Shown here piece after piece: positions 35,592-47,777 of a DNA stretch of 64,000 bases; position 1 is the stretch's first letter; every line of letters begins with the position of its first letter. This DNA is from Heterobilharzia americana. Taxonomy: Eukaryota; Platyhelminthes; Trematoda; Strigeidida; Schistosomatidae. The stretch lies in the NCBI GenBank assembly GCA_944470555.2, contig OX104130.1, forward strand, positions 75,707,160 to 75,771,159. The letters are read 5' to 3'. Both the position numbers and the translations under genes were made by a program. The notes under the pieces were generated by a model, which saw only the letters and a list, made by a program, of their open reading frames with translations, had not been told where the DNA came from and did not search any database.

Positions 35592-36189
35592 TAGTTTGGT
35601 GATGATACTTGTAGAACAAAGCATTTTCCCCACGGATGTCTAAGTGTTTTGGAGCATGCCCTGAAATTCTGGTCTATGTCTTACTTTCAACTCATGAGTG
35701 TTTTTAAATTTTGTGAAAGCGATTGAAAATGATGCGACTAAGGTATTTTTATAGAAATTATTTTGGACATATTTAATGAGTAGTTTTGGATATGTGGGGG
35801 AACTAATGTAGCTGTAGAGAATATCTTTTTCCTAGCTTTTTTTCTCCTCCTTTCTCGATTCCTGTTGTCACTTTGACCCATTTGAATGCAAGCTGGGTGA
35901 TAGGATTTGACAGCCTGTTAACAATTACAAGTTTCGACCTTCTGATAAATTTCCTGTTATCTGTTCTCCAAAAGATTCTTTTGAAATAATCACCAATTCA
36001 ATTTTGTTACCTAAGCATTACACTTCTGGTCTACTGAAAAGTGTCTTGATCAAACTCTGCTTTTAAGTATCAATGCAGAAACCGTATAGTTGATCAGTTC
36101 ATACGTCTTTCTTCTAGAAATTTTTTTTCATTGTCCTATCAGTTTTCCACTGTGTATTTCAATGTTATCTTACCCATAGTCTTCAGTAA
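35592..36189. other. AT-rich gap before the Penelope element
   Basis: May hold the decayed 5' part of the Penelope ORF (the frame signal starts at about 36200). No other feature seen. Confidence 0.35.
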
Positions 36190-37262
36190 ATTAATTAGCT
36201 GTTGGAGTGCGTTTCATTTAACTTTGTGCTAGACTGTGTCGCGAAATGGCTCATCAAAATCCTAGAGCCTGTTAGAAGACGAATCGCCATCCATTCTCTA
36301 CGTGATACTCTTGGATTTATTGATTGTTTAAGAGATGAAGACGTATCTAGTAAATGTGACATGATATCACTTGATGTCAAGTCACTTCTCACCAATGTTC
36401 CACTTACCGAAAATATTTCATCCATTTACATAAAAGATAACAACATAAATGTTGGAATACCGACCCCCTGCCTTGAAGAAATGTTACTTGAATGCACATT
36501 TAACGTTAAGTTCACACTTGACGACATGATCTATAGACAGAAAGATAAAATCGCCATAGAATCCCTACTTGGTCCACTACTAGCAGACTGCTTTATGTTC
36601 ACTTTGGAGAACGGACCCTTGAAATCAACGGTTGAAGGTTTTCATCTGTACAAAAGGTACATGGATGATACATTTATTATCTGTGATCATCAATATTATT
36701 TGAATCATGTTCTACAAATATTCAGTAACGGTATTCAGCAATTAGATTCACACTTGAGGTCGAAAATCGATCAAAAATTCCTTTTTTTATGTAGGACCGA
36801 CAAGAACAGCTGATGGAATGCTAAGTAGATCTATTCACAGAAAACCAATATGGGATGGTCAACTGACGAACTTTAATAGCTGGATACCTGAGTCGTAAGC
36901 GAAACCTGATCATGTCTCTTGTCACTCGTATTAGACGAAGCTGCAGTTCCGATGTGTTAGGAGACTACATTTCTGTTCTAAAGAACATCCTGATTGAAAA
37001 CGGATCCCCACCACGCTACATAAACAAACACATCAAACCTAAACCTCACAAAGAGAACCTCACCACGGTGCCAAAAGGAAACCTCTGTATGAATCTCAAC
37101 TTCAAAGGAGATTCTGCCGCTGACACTGTGAAAAGGAGGATATCAAGCACTGTAAGGAGAACATTCTTTGCATCAACGCTGAGACTAGTATTCTCTTGTC
37201 ACTCAACGATTTGTAGCAACTCAGAGGAGAAACTTACTCAATTGATTCGTTCTGTTTGTTGA
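36190..37262 (+). pseudogene. Penelope-like reverse transcriptase remnant
   Basis: The first frame (36202-36813, 203 codons) reads VAKWLIKILEPVRRRIAIHS, CDMISLDVKSLLTNVPLTE (RT motif A), YRQKDKIAIESLLGPLLADC (motif B, where QxxGVAMGSPLGPLLAN is usual) and YKRYMDDTFIICD (motif C, YxDD type). After two frame changes near 36790-36900 the gene continues LSRSIHRKPIWDGQLTNFN, then MSLVTRIRRS (36912-37262), KPKPHKENLTTVPKGNLCMN and MNLNFKGDSAADTVKRR to LRLVF. The terminal GIY-YIG nuclease is missing: the frame stops at 37262, about 30 bp inside the large inverted repeat. Trematode Penelope elements (Cercyon and relatives) have this layout. Confidence 0.88.
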
Positions 37263-38657
37263 TTATTTTGAGTGACTACAAAGTGTTATTTTATTGTCTT
37301 GTTTCCAATGTCTGTCTTCCAATCGCACTATTGATCCCAGCAGATCTCTTTAAACATAGGCTTTTCGGGACATGTTCAAAATAACTGAGGTTAACCCTTT
37401 TTTCTATTGTATTAATGTAACTATTTTTCGCAGGTTATGTCCTAGCCAGTGCAGTGTTCGTTAATTTGTGCATCGTAATTGTTTTGTCATCATAAGGTAT
37501 ATCTGCAGAATATCATTTATTCTTAACAGTTATGATACCTAGTAGTATTTACATCATTATTCCTTCGGATTAAGTCATTGAATAAATACGACAGTAGAAC
37601 ATCCTAACCTTATTCCTGAACATTTATTGAATGCAAGCTGAAATTCTGAAAAATTATTTCTCAAGAAGAAATCCTATGCAGGAAACCTAGCTCTGGGGCT
37701 AGTTTCTGCGCTAACTGACGCCCATCGGTAAAGCATACCTACGACCTCTAGGAAACCGATATCCACCCTAAGATTAGAACGCATATAGCCCGGCGTTACA
37801 GTCCATGACAATGTCGTTGGGCTATTTATAGAAGATGTTAGTTCCCTCAAGGTTGTAGATACCCCTTGATGACAAGTCCCAGCAAGTCCGAAACTTAGAC
37901 ACAGAGCCTCCTGCCAACTGCCTCTATCCAACTCACATCCAACAAAGATTTCAATGTCAATAAAGATTCCGATTAATTTATTTTAAAAATTCATTTACAA
38001 GGTTATGTTGTTTATTGACACTCTAATTCCCTCACAAAAATCTTTTCTCAGTTTTTTTGAAATTAAGTTACTCTTGACAATAGACACGAATGGGATTCAA
38101 AGCGCTCGCCTTTTTCCTTTTTGGCACAGATTTAAACTAGACTTTACCTGAAACTCATCTATGATATTTTGACTTTGATTCGATCCGTTCTTTATTGCTT
38201 TCAAGCTATTAAGGCATAATAAAAATTTCTTGTGCAGGCTCTACCCCGAACCAACTGATCGCTGTTAGCGTATACGTGGTTTCTACAGTTGTTTTGATAT
38301 TGCTTATAACTTCGTAATGATACATTTTTTTCCGACTGTAGGAAGTAAGAGGAGTTCAAAACGCATATTTTTCGTAATTAAAACTTCTAAGCTAGGTAAA
38401 ATTATTTCATAAATGGTTGGTTTTTTCAGGAAAAATGACTTAATTTGTAAGTGAATTCCAGTGACAACTTCAATAGAAAAATTTTATGACGGTATTCATC
38501 AATGTTGGTTAACATACTCAAGAAAATAGTAAACATAGTTAGAAATCTGGCCGGACATAACATATCAAGCGATAACATACTTCCAACTTTATTATTATGT
38601 CATTTCAACTGATTTTCAAAGTCAACGAAAAACACTTTTTCAATCTGGCAAAATAAT

Positions 38658-38891
38658 TTATCGGTAATGAAGAGTGAGCTTCATAGTTGTTGAATTCACA
38701 GGGCTTAGATAATCAGTAATATGTGAGTAGAACTTGGGCACTATGGTAGAATGTAATTGCATTTCATTTTGCTTACTAGATGTACCAAGCAGTGAAACAG
38801 TATTATTCAATGGATAACCTTTCAAACATAACCTACTATCCATAGTCAGCAAGATAATATCACTAGCCCTTACAGAAAAGGTGTGGCTCAT
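38658..38891 (-). CDS. Hypothetical 77-aa ORF, left-arm copy
   Basis: ATG-started 77-codon frame (MSHTFSVRASDIILLTMDSR...) identical in both arms. A TAG stop lies two codons upstream, so the start is fixed if it is translated. No family recognised, no signal peptide, no membrane segment. Conservation here only reflects arm identity and is not evidence of function. It lies downstream of the death-domain-like exon, same strand. Confidence 0.25.
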   Translation of the reverse strand: MSHTFSVRASDIILLTMDSRLCLKGYPLNNTVSLLGTSSKQNEMQLHSTIVPKFYSHITDYLSPVNSTTMKLTLHYR

Positions 38892-39132
38892 TGCCTACTG
38901 TATGAATATTTATACAATCTTTGAGTAGATTTTTATTTTGTTCAGTTTCGACCCTGCTATGAGTATGGACAATAAATTGTCTTCTGGAACGTTACCTAGT
39001 AAATAATGCTGTCCAACTGTGTGATGCATGTAATAAGTCAACTAAAATGGAAGTAAATAACCAGCTTCTCTGGTATAGGCACTATTTTATAAGTATGCCC
39101 CAGCATGGCCATTGATCACATCTAAAATGAAG

Positions 39133-39193
39133 TTACATTCGGCTGATGAGTCCCAGTTAGGACGAAGTACATATGTGTTCTATAATCCACTGT
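39133..39193 (+). ncRNA. Degenerate hammerhead motif, left arm
   Basis: Contains CTGATGAG, a perfect stem II (GTCC-CAGTTA-GGAC), then CGAAG where CGAAA is required, a stem III TACAT/ATGTG, a TTC cleavage-site equivalent and the stem-I strand TATAATCCACTG, close to Sm-alpha (CTGGATTCCACTG). The A-to-G change at the conserved GAAA probably weakens or abolishes cleavage. Confidence 0.6.
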
Positions 39194-39731
39194 CAACTAT
39201 TACCAAATATAGTACTTTCATCTTCTTCAAGTTTACTGATAAATACTCGGAAGACGTCAGTCAGTGCAGTAAGCAGTGTAGAAAGTTCTAAAGATTAACT
39301 CCAAACATTCAAGCATAAAAACAAGTAGAATGTTTATTACTTTTATAAAGTACATAAAATTCATTATCCACAAACATTTAGCAGCATAAAAGCGTCTCCA
39401 AAAAAGGTAATTTCTTAAACAAACTATTCATGACCTGACAAAATATTATTCACACTTCAATGAAGTTCACTTCAGAGTTCTAAAGCACTAGAGCTTGTTT
39501 CCAATTATATATTGGCAAGATTAGAGTGTTAGTCAATATGATGCACATATAACGATTACACACACTTTTGATATGAATCAGAATGACTTCAAACAAAAAA
39601 TATCATTGAACAACTTGAGAATAGTATGAATAGATAGAAAGTAGGCGCATCTTTTAAAAATTACAACTCTGAATGAAGATAAAGTAAGTAAAAGTCAAAT
39701 AGTGTACAAAAAAAAGAAGGAGACAGTTAAG

Positions 39732-40096
39732 TTATTTCTGTAAAAGATCACGTGTAATCTCTAAATTCATACGATTACGTTCAACAAGTATATCAGCCAA
39801 TTCTTTATGATCTGATTGTCTTAGGGCATATTCTAATTCAGCAATTTTAACATCATCTTTTACTGATTCACGTAATTTTTTCCATTGCATAAGGGTTTTT
39901 TGTTTAAAAGCAGCTTCACGTTGATTGAATGTACGCATTTCTTCATAATTATTAACACATGTTGTCAATGGTATATTCAATAATAAAAAGGCTCTTACAT
40001 CATTTTCAGTCAATGCTTTAGCAATATTTAATATACTGATATCGGATAAAACAGAAGCTGAAGAATTATTCTCCTGTTCTTTATCTTCATTTTTGT
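39732..40096 (-). CDS. Death-domain-like terminal exon, left-arm copy
   Basis: The last 120 codons of an open frame ending in LLQK and a TAA. Residues form a six-helix death-fold pattern: SILNIAKALTENDVRAFLLL, then AAFKQKTLMQWKKLRES, then AELEYALRQSDHKELADIL. The hydrophobic/Trp positions (IA..L, L.QW, LE.AL, LADIL) match death domains as in adaptor and ankyrin proteins. The frame runs open 5' to 40160 but has no ATG there (TTG), and the hydrophobic head it would give is the translation of a pyrimidine tract ending ...cacgaaacag, so the true exon should start at 40096 after a 3' splice site and the rest of the gene lies toward the palindrome centre. Function is inferred from the fold pattern only. 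Confidence 0.5.
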
Positions 40097-40719
40097 CTGT
40101 TTCGTGTAAACACAAAACAAAAACAATAAGTGAGAGATGGATAAAAAGAACTTTATTCAAAACATTATAGTCAACTAAAATTCACATTCTCTGCTCTGAA
40201 TAACTATGTGTTAATTTTGAGTTTTCTCAAATTTCAGCTCTCATTTTCTGCACCGAAATGCACTAAAGTAATGATGTTCCTGTTATTATCACTATCATTA
40301 TCATTACTGTATACCTCTTGTTCTATTTATCCTCGCTTGACCATCGATATTTTCCTATGACCCTGTGTGTATGTGTTTTAATATATTATTTTCGATTTTC
40401 TTTACTGTGGGGGGTGATAAAGTACATAGGTAGGACCGACTTGATAAATTATTCAATCTAATGGTCTTTGAAGGTATCCTGACCAACAATGAACTGGACA
40501 GTTTGAAAAAACTTGAGCAACGAGTTAGTATGATTCACCGTATGAGGTGTACTTTTACTTGTGTAATTCCTGCGTAGTATATTAGAACAAATAATGAAAT
40601 AAATATTCTGTATTATTCCTCAACGTTTCGATCTTGCTAGAAAGATCCTTTTCAAGAGTATAAATATGATATTAAGTTTTCAGGCTACTGGTCTTTCCTT
40701 TTTATTGCATCGGGCTTGA

Positions 40720-41110
40720 AGAGGTTAAGCAGGGATACAATTTTATTCACTAGATAACTTTTCGAACATCCCGGGTCATGAAAAGTAGGCATTGTCAAAT
40801 GCCTAACGAATCAAGATAAGAATCTAACCAATGAGCTGGAAAATTTAAATTAAGCAATCGAAGAACTTAACAGAAACTTTATTTATGAATGATTATCTTC
40901 CTAACTTCATTTTAGCTGAGAAGAAGCGATAATTGAGCAGTTAATGCAAAGCTACTGAGAAGGAGTTCAAAACCCAGAAAATGTTGCTAAATAAGAAGGC
41001 GGAGCTGAAAATCCTATGCTGAGGTTATATCGGCAATAAAACCTACAGATTCATTCATAGACAAACTTTTTCAGCTTAAGGACTCCAGCTACTTCACCCA
41101 ATAAAAATAA
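40720..41110 (+). pseudogene. Decayed coiled-coil coding sequence (possible processed pseudogene), left arm
   Basis: The plus strand reads, with stops, NLTNELENLN.AIEELNRNF, AIIEQLMQSY.EGVQNPE, EGGAENPMLRLYRQ, shifting to KLFQLKDSSYFTQ. The heptad-like Leu/Glu/Asn pattern suggests the remnant of a coiled-coil cytoskeletal protein. No family identified. The mirrored copy is at about 57440-57830, minus. Confidence 0.25.
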
Positions 41111-41863
41111 TTTAATCTACCGAAGAACGTGAACTGACGGTGAGACACAGCTAAAACCAATTGACTGCAGTGTATCAGGTCACCAGAGTACAGGAACTCA
41201 GCTAAATCTAGAATTCTAAACCCTGATAGGATGAGTAATCTGTGAGGGGATCCACTCATTTCTAAACATGCAAATACACAAAAAGATGGGACAAAGTTTA
41301 AGTCTTAAAGACTAATCTAGTTGAGTACAGGGATACGAAGCTTCATTCATCGACTCGGCATCCAATACCAAAAAAAAAACAAAGGATAAAATCAGTTGAA
41401 ATCTACAAATCCAGTCAGTTAGCTGTTTGATCATGTCGATATGATTACGAGAAATAACTTAGGCTTGAAACGTTATCCAATGACTAGTCCGTCATTATGA
41501 GCCACATCAAGTAATGTTATATAAAACGATGCTGATTTGTTTATTGCTTAGTAATCATTATTCCTGAATTATCTAATGACCACAAGAATTGGCAATTGGG
41601 ATCGAATGCGAACCCATATAGGGTCAGCTAGATTAAGTCTGGATGTGCTTTCCATCTTAATTTAACCTGTTTCCTTGCGAGTGAATAAACACTCATTTAG
41701 GACTGAACCCATAAAATCCCTAAAAATGTTTTACTGATTTTTATTCGCTAAAATAGTCACTTACGATAGTTATTCCTTGGTTTATCTAAAGTATGTTGAA
41801 CATTACCTACCTGACATTTGGAGTATGTATTCTTTCTACGAATATCTCTCTCAGATAAGTATT

Positions 41864-42049
41864 TTAGTTCCCTAAAATAATAATAATAATACAGATTACA
41901 TAAATAATGAAGATGTAATTCAAATCTTGAGATTTCTTTTGCGTAGGATTAATTGGTAACAAAGGAAGTTCACATATGGAATCAACATCAGTCAAAGAAA
42001 CATTGGAAACCAAAGAGCACTGTACAGCTGTTTCGTTATTGTTTTTCAT
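41864..42049 (-). CDS. Hypothetical 61-aa ORF, left-arm copy
   Basis: ATG frame MKNNNETAVQCSLVSN... ending in a hydrophobic segment (IFIIYVICIIIIILG). That tail is the translation of (ATT)n-rich DNA ending TTTTAG followed by an exon-like 61-bp stretch with a good donor (CAG|GTAGGT), so the real structure may be two small exons rather than a membrane protein. Not recognised. Confidence 0.25.
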   Translation of the reverse strand: MKNNNETAVQCSLVSNVSLTDVDSICELPLLPINPTQKKSQDLNYIFIIYVICIIIIILGN

Positions 42050-43450
42050 AAATAAGCAGTATGAGGAGAGAACTGCACTGGATAAGTACCAATATTATTG
42101 AGTTCATAGGTTGGAATTACTGTCAGGAATGCGTATTCTGTTTGTAACCACTTCACATCGAAACTCGATGAAACTTATTCTTTATCTGCGGGACATAAAT
42201 GTACAGCGCTTAGCAATATCGTATGATACTGCGTAACACTTATTTTTCAAAGTGACTTGAGATAGTAATCAAAGAAGAGCCTCTATTTCCTCTAGAAGAC
42301 GCACATCAATTAACTGTAAAATTCCAAAAACAAAAATTTATGATAAATATACTTTTTTCACAGACATTGACAACCAAAAATCAAGTACAGAATACGAGAC
42401 TATCAGACTGAATAAAAAATTAATTATTTCTCCTCCTCTTCCCGCGTACGATCAGGAAAGTATAAAAGATCAAACGAGTAGGCGCAAACAAGTTTCGATG
42501 AAAATAATTTCAGCTTTATCTTTTTAGTTTTCAATTACATTGCTGCTGTGTGGTTGATAAAAGTCAAACTGCAAAACAAAAAACGCCAGTTACATAAACT
42601 AGACAAGCAGAAACCAAAAAATGGTGTGAAAACTGTAACGGGTATGATGATTACTTTTTTGAGGCATCAAGATTATTCCACCATGGTTGTCTTTTAACAC
42701 TGTGTGGAAAGAAAGAAGTTAACATGTAAAACTAAGAGCATGAAGGGAGACTGTGAAGACTTGGCCCGTGACAAAGAACAAAATCCACACTCTGACTACC
42801 TATGTACATCAGAATCCAGTCAACAACTGCAAATGAGTTTGATACAAAGCCGTGACAATTGAGCTCTAGTTTTATCAAGGGAAATGGGCAGTGTTGCTCT
42901 CAATATCAAGCAAAGAATGCATGCAATGAATCACAAAAACGACCATCTTCCTGCAGAAAGCACTACATAAAGTTATCGTGCAAAGTAACTCCAGAGCAAA
43001 ATAAACACTTTGTCGGACTGGTGGCAGGCTGGTTCTTCTCTGACAAAAAGGATTTTGTAGAGACAGCAGCAGAACACTCAAAACAGCAAATGCATGCTCT
43101 AAAGTCCAACGGAGTTAATTAACAACAAGTAGAACAGGTTCCTTCAAACTATGGTGGCGTTTGAAAACTTCTTCAATGAACATTATTTTATGTCAACCCA
43201 CATCCATATTGGGTTTACAGGCTCATTTTAGGCAACCGTGTGGAGATTATGAAGACTCTGTTCAAGCCTTTATTTTGCAAGATGGCTTTTAGAAAAACAT
43301 GTATGTGGCAGCAAGGTTAAGCACCCAGGTACACCTTTTAGAAGACTCACAAATGCTTGTCTAAGGATGTTTACAACTTCACGGTCCCCACCTAATCTTT
43401 GATTCGCAGACTCTCCAACTCGCTATTCGACTGGTCACTAATTTTGAAGT

Positions 43451-43765
43451 CTAGTAGAGAAAAAAACTAACCACATTGGTTTTAACACAACAGCTCAGAT
43501 AATTGGCAAGATTGACGAGGCTCCTCTTTGAGATGCCACATAGCCTATAGAATCGAGGTGGTGGTGTATGCCAAGGGAAGCCTATTCTAACGATTCCTCG
43601 ACAATAATTTAAGTTATGATCTCGCTTCAGTATTCCTTTGCTTTTGAAAAAACCAGCCCCTTTTATGGATGATCTGCACAATGTGATAAGAAGACGGAGG
43701 TTATCTGAGAAATGTGTATTTTCGCAATATATTTTGAACAGTCTGGTCACACATTTGCTTGTCAA
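43451..43765 (-). other. Unrecognised coding-like frame, left-arm copy
   Basis: 104 open codons (start TTG, no ATG at the head) with natural-looking composition, for example HFSDNLRLLITLCRSSIKG and WHTPPPRFYRLCGISKRS. No family recognised. It lies next to the Penelope GIY-YIG tail on the same strand, so it may be element-derived. Confidence 0.2.
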
Positions 43766-43961
43766 GGTATTTTATATAAAAAGCGAAAGTAGGGTAGGGC
43801 ACGTAAGTTGCGATAATGCAAGATTTGGGACATACAATGATAGTGAGGAGGAGTGGTACTTTTTCACACCTCCCTTGGTACTAAAATGAGATAAAAATTT
43901 TGGTGGTGTTGTGTTCTCCGGGATGGATGGTTTAGTCGTAAAACTTGTATTGCTACTCTAG

Positions 43962-44131
43962 ACAGCTTCAGGTAAGCATGAATTATTTTTGAATACACAA
44001 AGAGGCTTGAACTTTCGTATAGTTAGACTTTCAATGGACCTAAGTATACGGTCTTGACGGCTGGTATATGAAAGTTTAAAGGCTGTTTCGGGGTCAATCC
44101 TGTGACCCGTTTCTACAGTGTGTTTACCTGT
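43962..44131 (-). pseudogene. Penelope GIY-YIG domain tail, left-arm copy
   Basis: Minus strand reads GKHTVETGHRIDPETAFKL, SYTSRQDRILRSIESLTIRK and FKPLCVFKNNS, matching the last third of the Penelope endonuclease (HLxxTGHxIDxxxAFKxxY...RxxRxxEAxxIxxxxPxLCxQKxxV). Only this tail is recognisable. Confidence 0.6.
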
Positions 44132-46284
44132 GGGGGATGACGTCTGCCTGCTCCCTCTATTTATCGGATTATGTGAATGTGATTTTTTCTAGCTATTTAG
44201 GGATATCCTCCACCACCCTCAACTTCATAGTTCGATTACTCCTCCCAATGTATGGGTTACCCCATACACATGTAAATTGGTATACACAGCAGGGCGTGAC
44301 GTAACCACTTATGTAGTGATGAGGTCAATTTTGGAGTACATGTTTCGTTCTCCCTAAAATACTGAGCTTGGCTGCATAGTATGTCTTCTTAATAACTGAA
44401 ATAAGCCTTCACCTTAAGATCACGTTGTACGATTCTCCCTTATACAGTAGCGTCCTTTATTAATGCTAGAGGCTCGTTTGAATTCCATTTCAAACAACTG
44501 ATTGTCTCAAGTCGGCTTTGTACTTCTAGGTGTTTTCACGGTTTCCAATGTTATATCTGTTGTTTGCTTCGTGCTGCTCTTGTCCCCACTCAACAGTCAT
44601 GGATGGAATTAGAATAGGTTCAAAGTTCTTATTTTCTTGCAGAACCAATGCTAGTTTGTCGCCTTGATATAAATCATGAAACTGGGTGTACAGTAATTTT
44701 CAGCTGTGACTCACTCTTCATGAATGTCTTCTGAAATTTCGAACAGCATAAAAGCTAATGAGGTATCATCCATTTTGTTGGGTTATTTGTAGGTCATGTG
44801 CCTGCTTTCAACCAAAGCTTTTCTGGATTTACCTACGGAACATATCGACCAGTCAATCAAGTCGATATTACGACAAGGATCTATTCATAGTTCTACTAAT
44901 ATATTGTCTAGGCACCAACTAGTAGCATAATTACTCTATCATATGGGGATTTGATAGGCTCAGGGATTGTTATTATTAGATCGGTGAAAATATATGTAAT
45001 TTGCCAGTACTTAATGGAAATCATAATAAAAGTGGCCGCACAGTTATTTGAGTGTAGTTAACCGCATATGTTCTATACGTTAAATTATAATCTTCTGAAT
45101 TCCAAGCTTCAACCCAAGTTTATTCTCAGGTGACAACTGGAACCTCTAGTCACAGGCTCCTAGGTAAGTCTCGATTGTTCTGTCAAAAGTTCCAAGGTAT
45201 CTTCTGGAACTGCAGGAGGGTCTGTAAAACTTCGAGATACTTTAGGGAACTGCAGATAGGTCTACAAGAGCTTCAGGCTGACTTAAGGAACCTTGGAAGT
45301 TTCTGAAAAACACTACGGGAATTTCGGAGAACGTGCTGCGCTGCCCTGAGTTTTTAAGCATATACTCAGCCCTAAGCTACCGAAGTGCACCCAAAGTCCT
45401 TTTTAGAGTTCCATACTCTCCGGAAATATGTCAAGCCGAAGTAGAGAGTCTTACTGGTATAGCACTCTCCAGGCACCTACAATCACTAGATGGATTAAAT
45501 GCTGTCTATGGCTGATAAATTCGTGTGTGGAACAAAAGTATGGAAAACATTACCTTGTGAAAGCGGAAATGAAGTAAGTGTTTGAAATGTCGTCAGGTGA
45601 ACGCTACAGTGTTAACCTTACCAGGGTTGGGGACGAAATTGAAGAAGCAGTCACTTAACCAGCTTTGTGTCTAAAACAGAGGATCACAAGTTTCTCTGGT
45701 TGTAACATTGCGTACAAAATCAAGAAAACGAATACAGATTACGATTAGACAGTGAGAGTGAATTAGATTGAGTGCACTCCTTGAATACTACCATGTTTTT
45801 ACCTTGTTTTCATTCTTCCTGAAAATAACCAAACTTGCGACTACCCTGTCCAAGCTTTCGTCTCTTAATCCAACACATTTTCGCAACTAGTCGTCTGTAA
45901 AACCCACAATTCCCACTTAGCCACTACCATTACTCTCTAGAAGGACAACTGTGCGGTAGGTCTACCTATCTCGACCAACTGCTATAGCTCAGGTTGCTGC
46001 ATCTGCAGCACTGTATATCCCACTCACCCATACGACCTGGATCTATGGGTGGCTTTCGATATTCACCCGAGTTATGCGACTAGACAACTGAAGATAAGGT
46101 CAGCAACGTTTACTTATTTTATTATAGATTGTCCACATTTAGCGTGACACACGTTCTTATCCGCTGCTTCCTGCTGTTTCCTGCTTACTTATTGTGTGGC
46201 AGCGTTGGGTCGGTTAAATCTTGCTTCAAACACATCTCAAATGTAGCCTCACCTCAGTTATCGACCACCTCTTTCTAGGTGCTA
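44132..46284. other. Left-arm interior without recognised genes
   Basis: No coding signal. Positions 45195-45335 hold a faint 40-bp-period repetition (ggaactgcag...gtct...cttc...). Mirrored at about 52268-54420. Confidence 0.35.
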
Positions 46285-47218
46285 ACAAAACCCAGAGCCA
46301 AGGCGTGTTGGAGTGACTCGAAGAATCCTAGCCGCCGAGCGACAACAGCGGGGAACGACGAGGAAACTCCTGGCCCAGTTCATTGTCCACAGTGACAATT
46401 GTTACATACGTCACCTAACTGTAGCCAACGGTGACGCAGCTCTCAAGTGTAGCATTTGTAGTAATTGGGTGTATTTTCAACGTGATGAGGAGGTACCAGA
46501 CCAACATTAAGCATTTAATACGTGCCATCCACGCTCACGGTTCCGGTATATCTGCCTTAAGTGCCACGTGAGACCACCTCCAGCCCCTGGTATCTTCGTG
46601 GCAACAACAAGGGGCTCTCTGGTGGCTGCTCAAATTCAGGCACCCACACAAACCACTATCGTGGAAGACTCTTAAAACCGAGACGTTCCGTGACGCTCCA
46701 CAGGCAGCAAAAATGACCAAGCGGCTGTCATGCAGAAAGCCAGCTACACCAACCTGAAGTATACTCCAGCGAAGGTTACTGATGAACATCCTGAGGAATG
46801 GGTAAGAGTGGAGATGAAAGCGTCGCCTGTCCGTGAAAAGTTACGCGAAGCACGTGACAACAAAAACATCAACTGGTGGTCCAACTCCATCGTCTTATTT
46901 TACTCTCCTGCATACAATGGCACCGTATGCTGCACACTGGAACCAGACAAGCGAGAGACAAGACTGTGCAGTGGTGGCCACTCACCTTTGGTGAGACCAC
47001 CACCGATGGGAGTGACCCCGAGCTCTTCTAGGGGCGTCAAAAGATTCCTCTTGCCTTCACCCGCGCTAGTCGTCGATCGGTCATCCAGCATGAAAGCTGA
47101 GGTGCACCGGCAGTGGTTGGTGAAGAAAATATCTCGAAGAGTGTCCCACGCTCTGGGACCAACCACGGTGGTCCACGATATGCAGGAGTTCCTTCCTCGC
47201 CTTCCAGCTGACTGCTAG
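46285..47218 (+). pseudogene. CR1-like ORF1 with PHD-like zinc finger, left-arm copy
   Basis: The first frame (open from 46285) reads GVTRRILAAERQQRGTTRKL, then a zinc-finger-like block ALKCSICSNWVYFQRDEEVP and, after a stop, YICLKCHVRPPPAPG. Together C-x2-C, W, (C lost to R) and C-x2-C are the layout of a PHD-type finger as found in ORF1 of CR1/Jockey-like LINEs. A second frame (46730-47218) continues MQKASYTNLKYTPAKV to HALGPTTVVHDMQEFLPRLP. Stops and a frame change make it a pseudogene. The cognate endonuclease is in the spacer at 49600-50080, same strand. Confidence 0.5.
47116..47190 (+). repeat. Direct repeat, first unit (CR1-like ORF1)
   Basis: GAAGAAAATATCTCGAAGAG and the following CCAACCACGG and CCACGATATG recur at 48184-48257, about 1.07 kb downstream. 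The second unit starts exactly at the inner end of the left arm. Confidence 0.85.
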
Positions 47219-47777
47219 ATTTTTGGAGTTTCAGGGCACCAGCATCTCTTAGTGCCGCTTCCTCCCTTATCATTCCTTTGCGGGGCTATCTGTCAAACTT
47301 TTCATCTCCACAAGCGACACCGTTAGCAGAGCTTAAGATGGATAACACTTCGGGTTCTGCACATATCCATCTTTCAGTATCGAGGATGATGTAGCACTCT
47401 TCCACCCCGCGGGAACGTGTTTCTCTCTGCGGAGCGTTAAGTTAGGTTATAAAAGTACCACTTTTTTTGCACTTCTTCGACACAAGTGACTAAATATCGC
47501 TGCGTTTCAGATATTTTCTTGAGTGGATCTTGGGTGGTTTCTCGATGAACATACCAGAGGTTATCTGTATCTTGCGCAACCCTTCTACACTAGGTAACGT
47601 TGAAAGTTTAGTGGTTAAAATTTCGGTTGGGTGGTAGGGTGTTCAACTCTGTATGGTGGACGGTGCTAAAAGTTTCGATAATCTCTGGCCTAAATATGGT
47701 CCTCCCTTTAGAACCACTCTAACGGAAACTCGCTGGCCAATAGATCTCCGCCGTGGACCGCCACCGATAGGTGGGGT

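Noticed and set aside
39732..40160. Signal peptide on the death-domain-like protein
   Set aside because: The frame has no ATG (starts at TTG), and the hydrophobic residues come from a TTT/TTG-rich tract ending in cacgaaacag, a typical 3' splice site.
42859..43122. 87-codon frame (and its mirror 55430-55693)
   Set aside because: Starts at TTG, and overlaps an open frame on the other strand; coding-like wording but no family or splice support.
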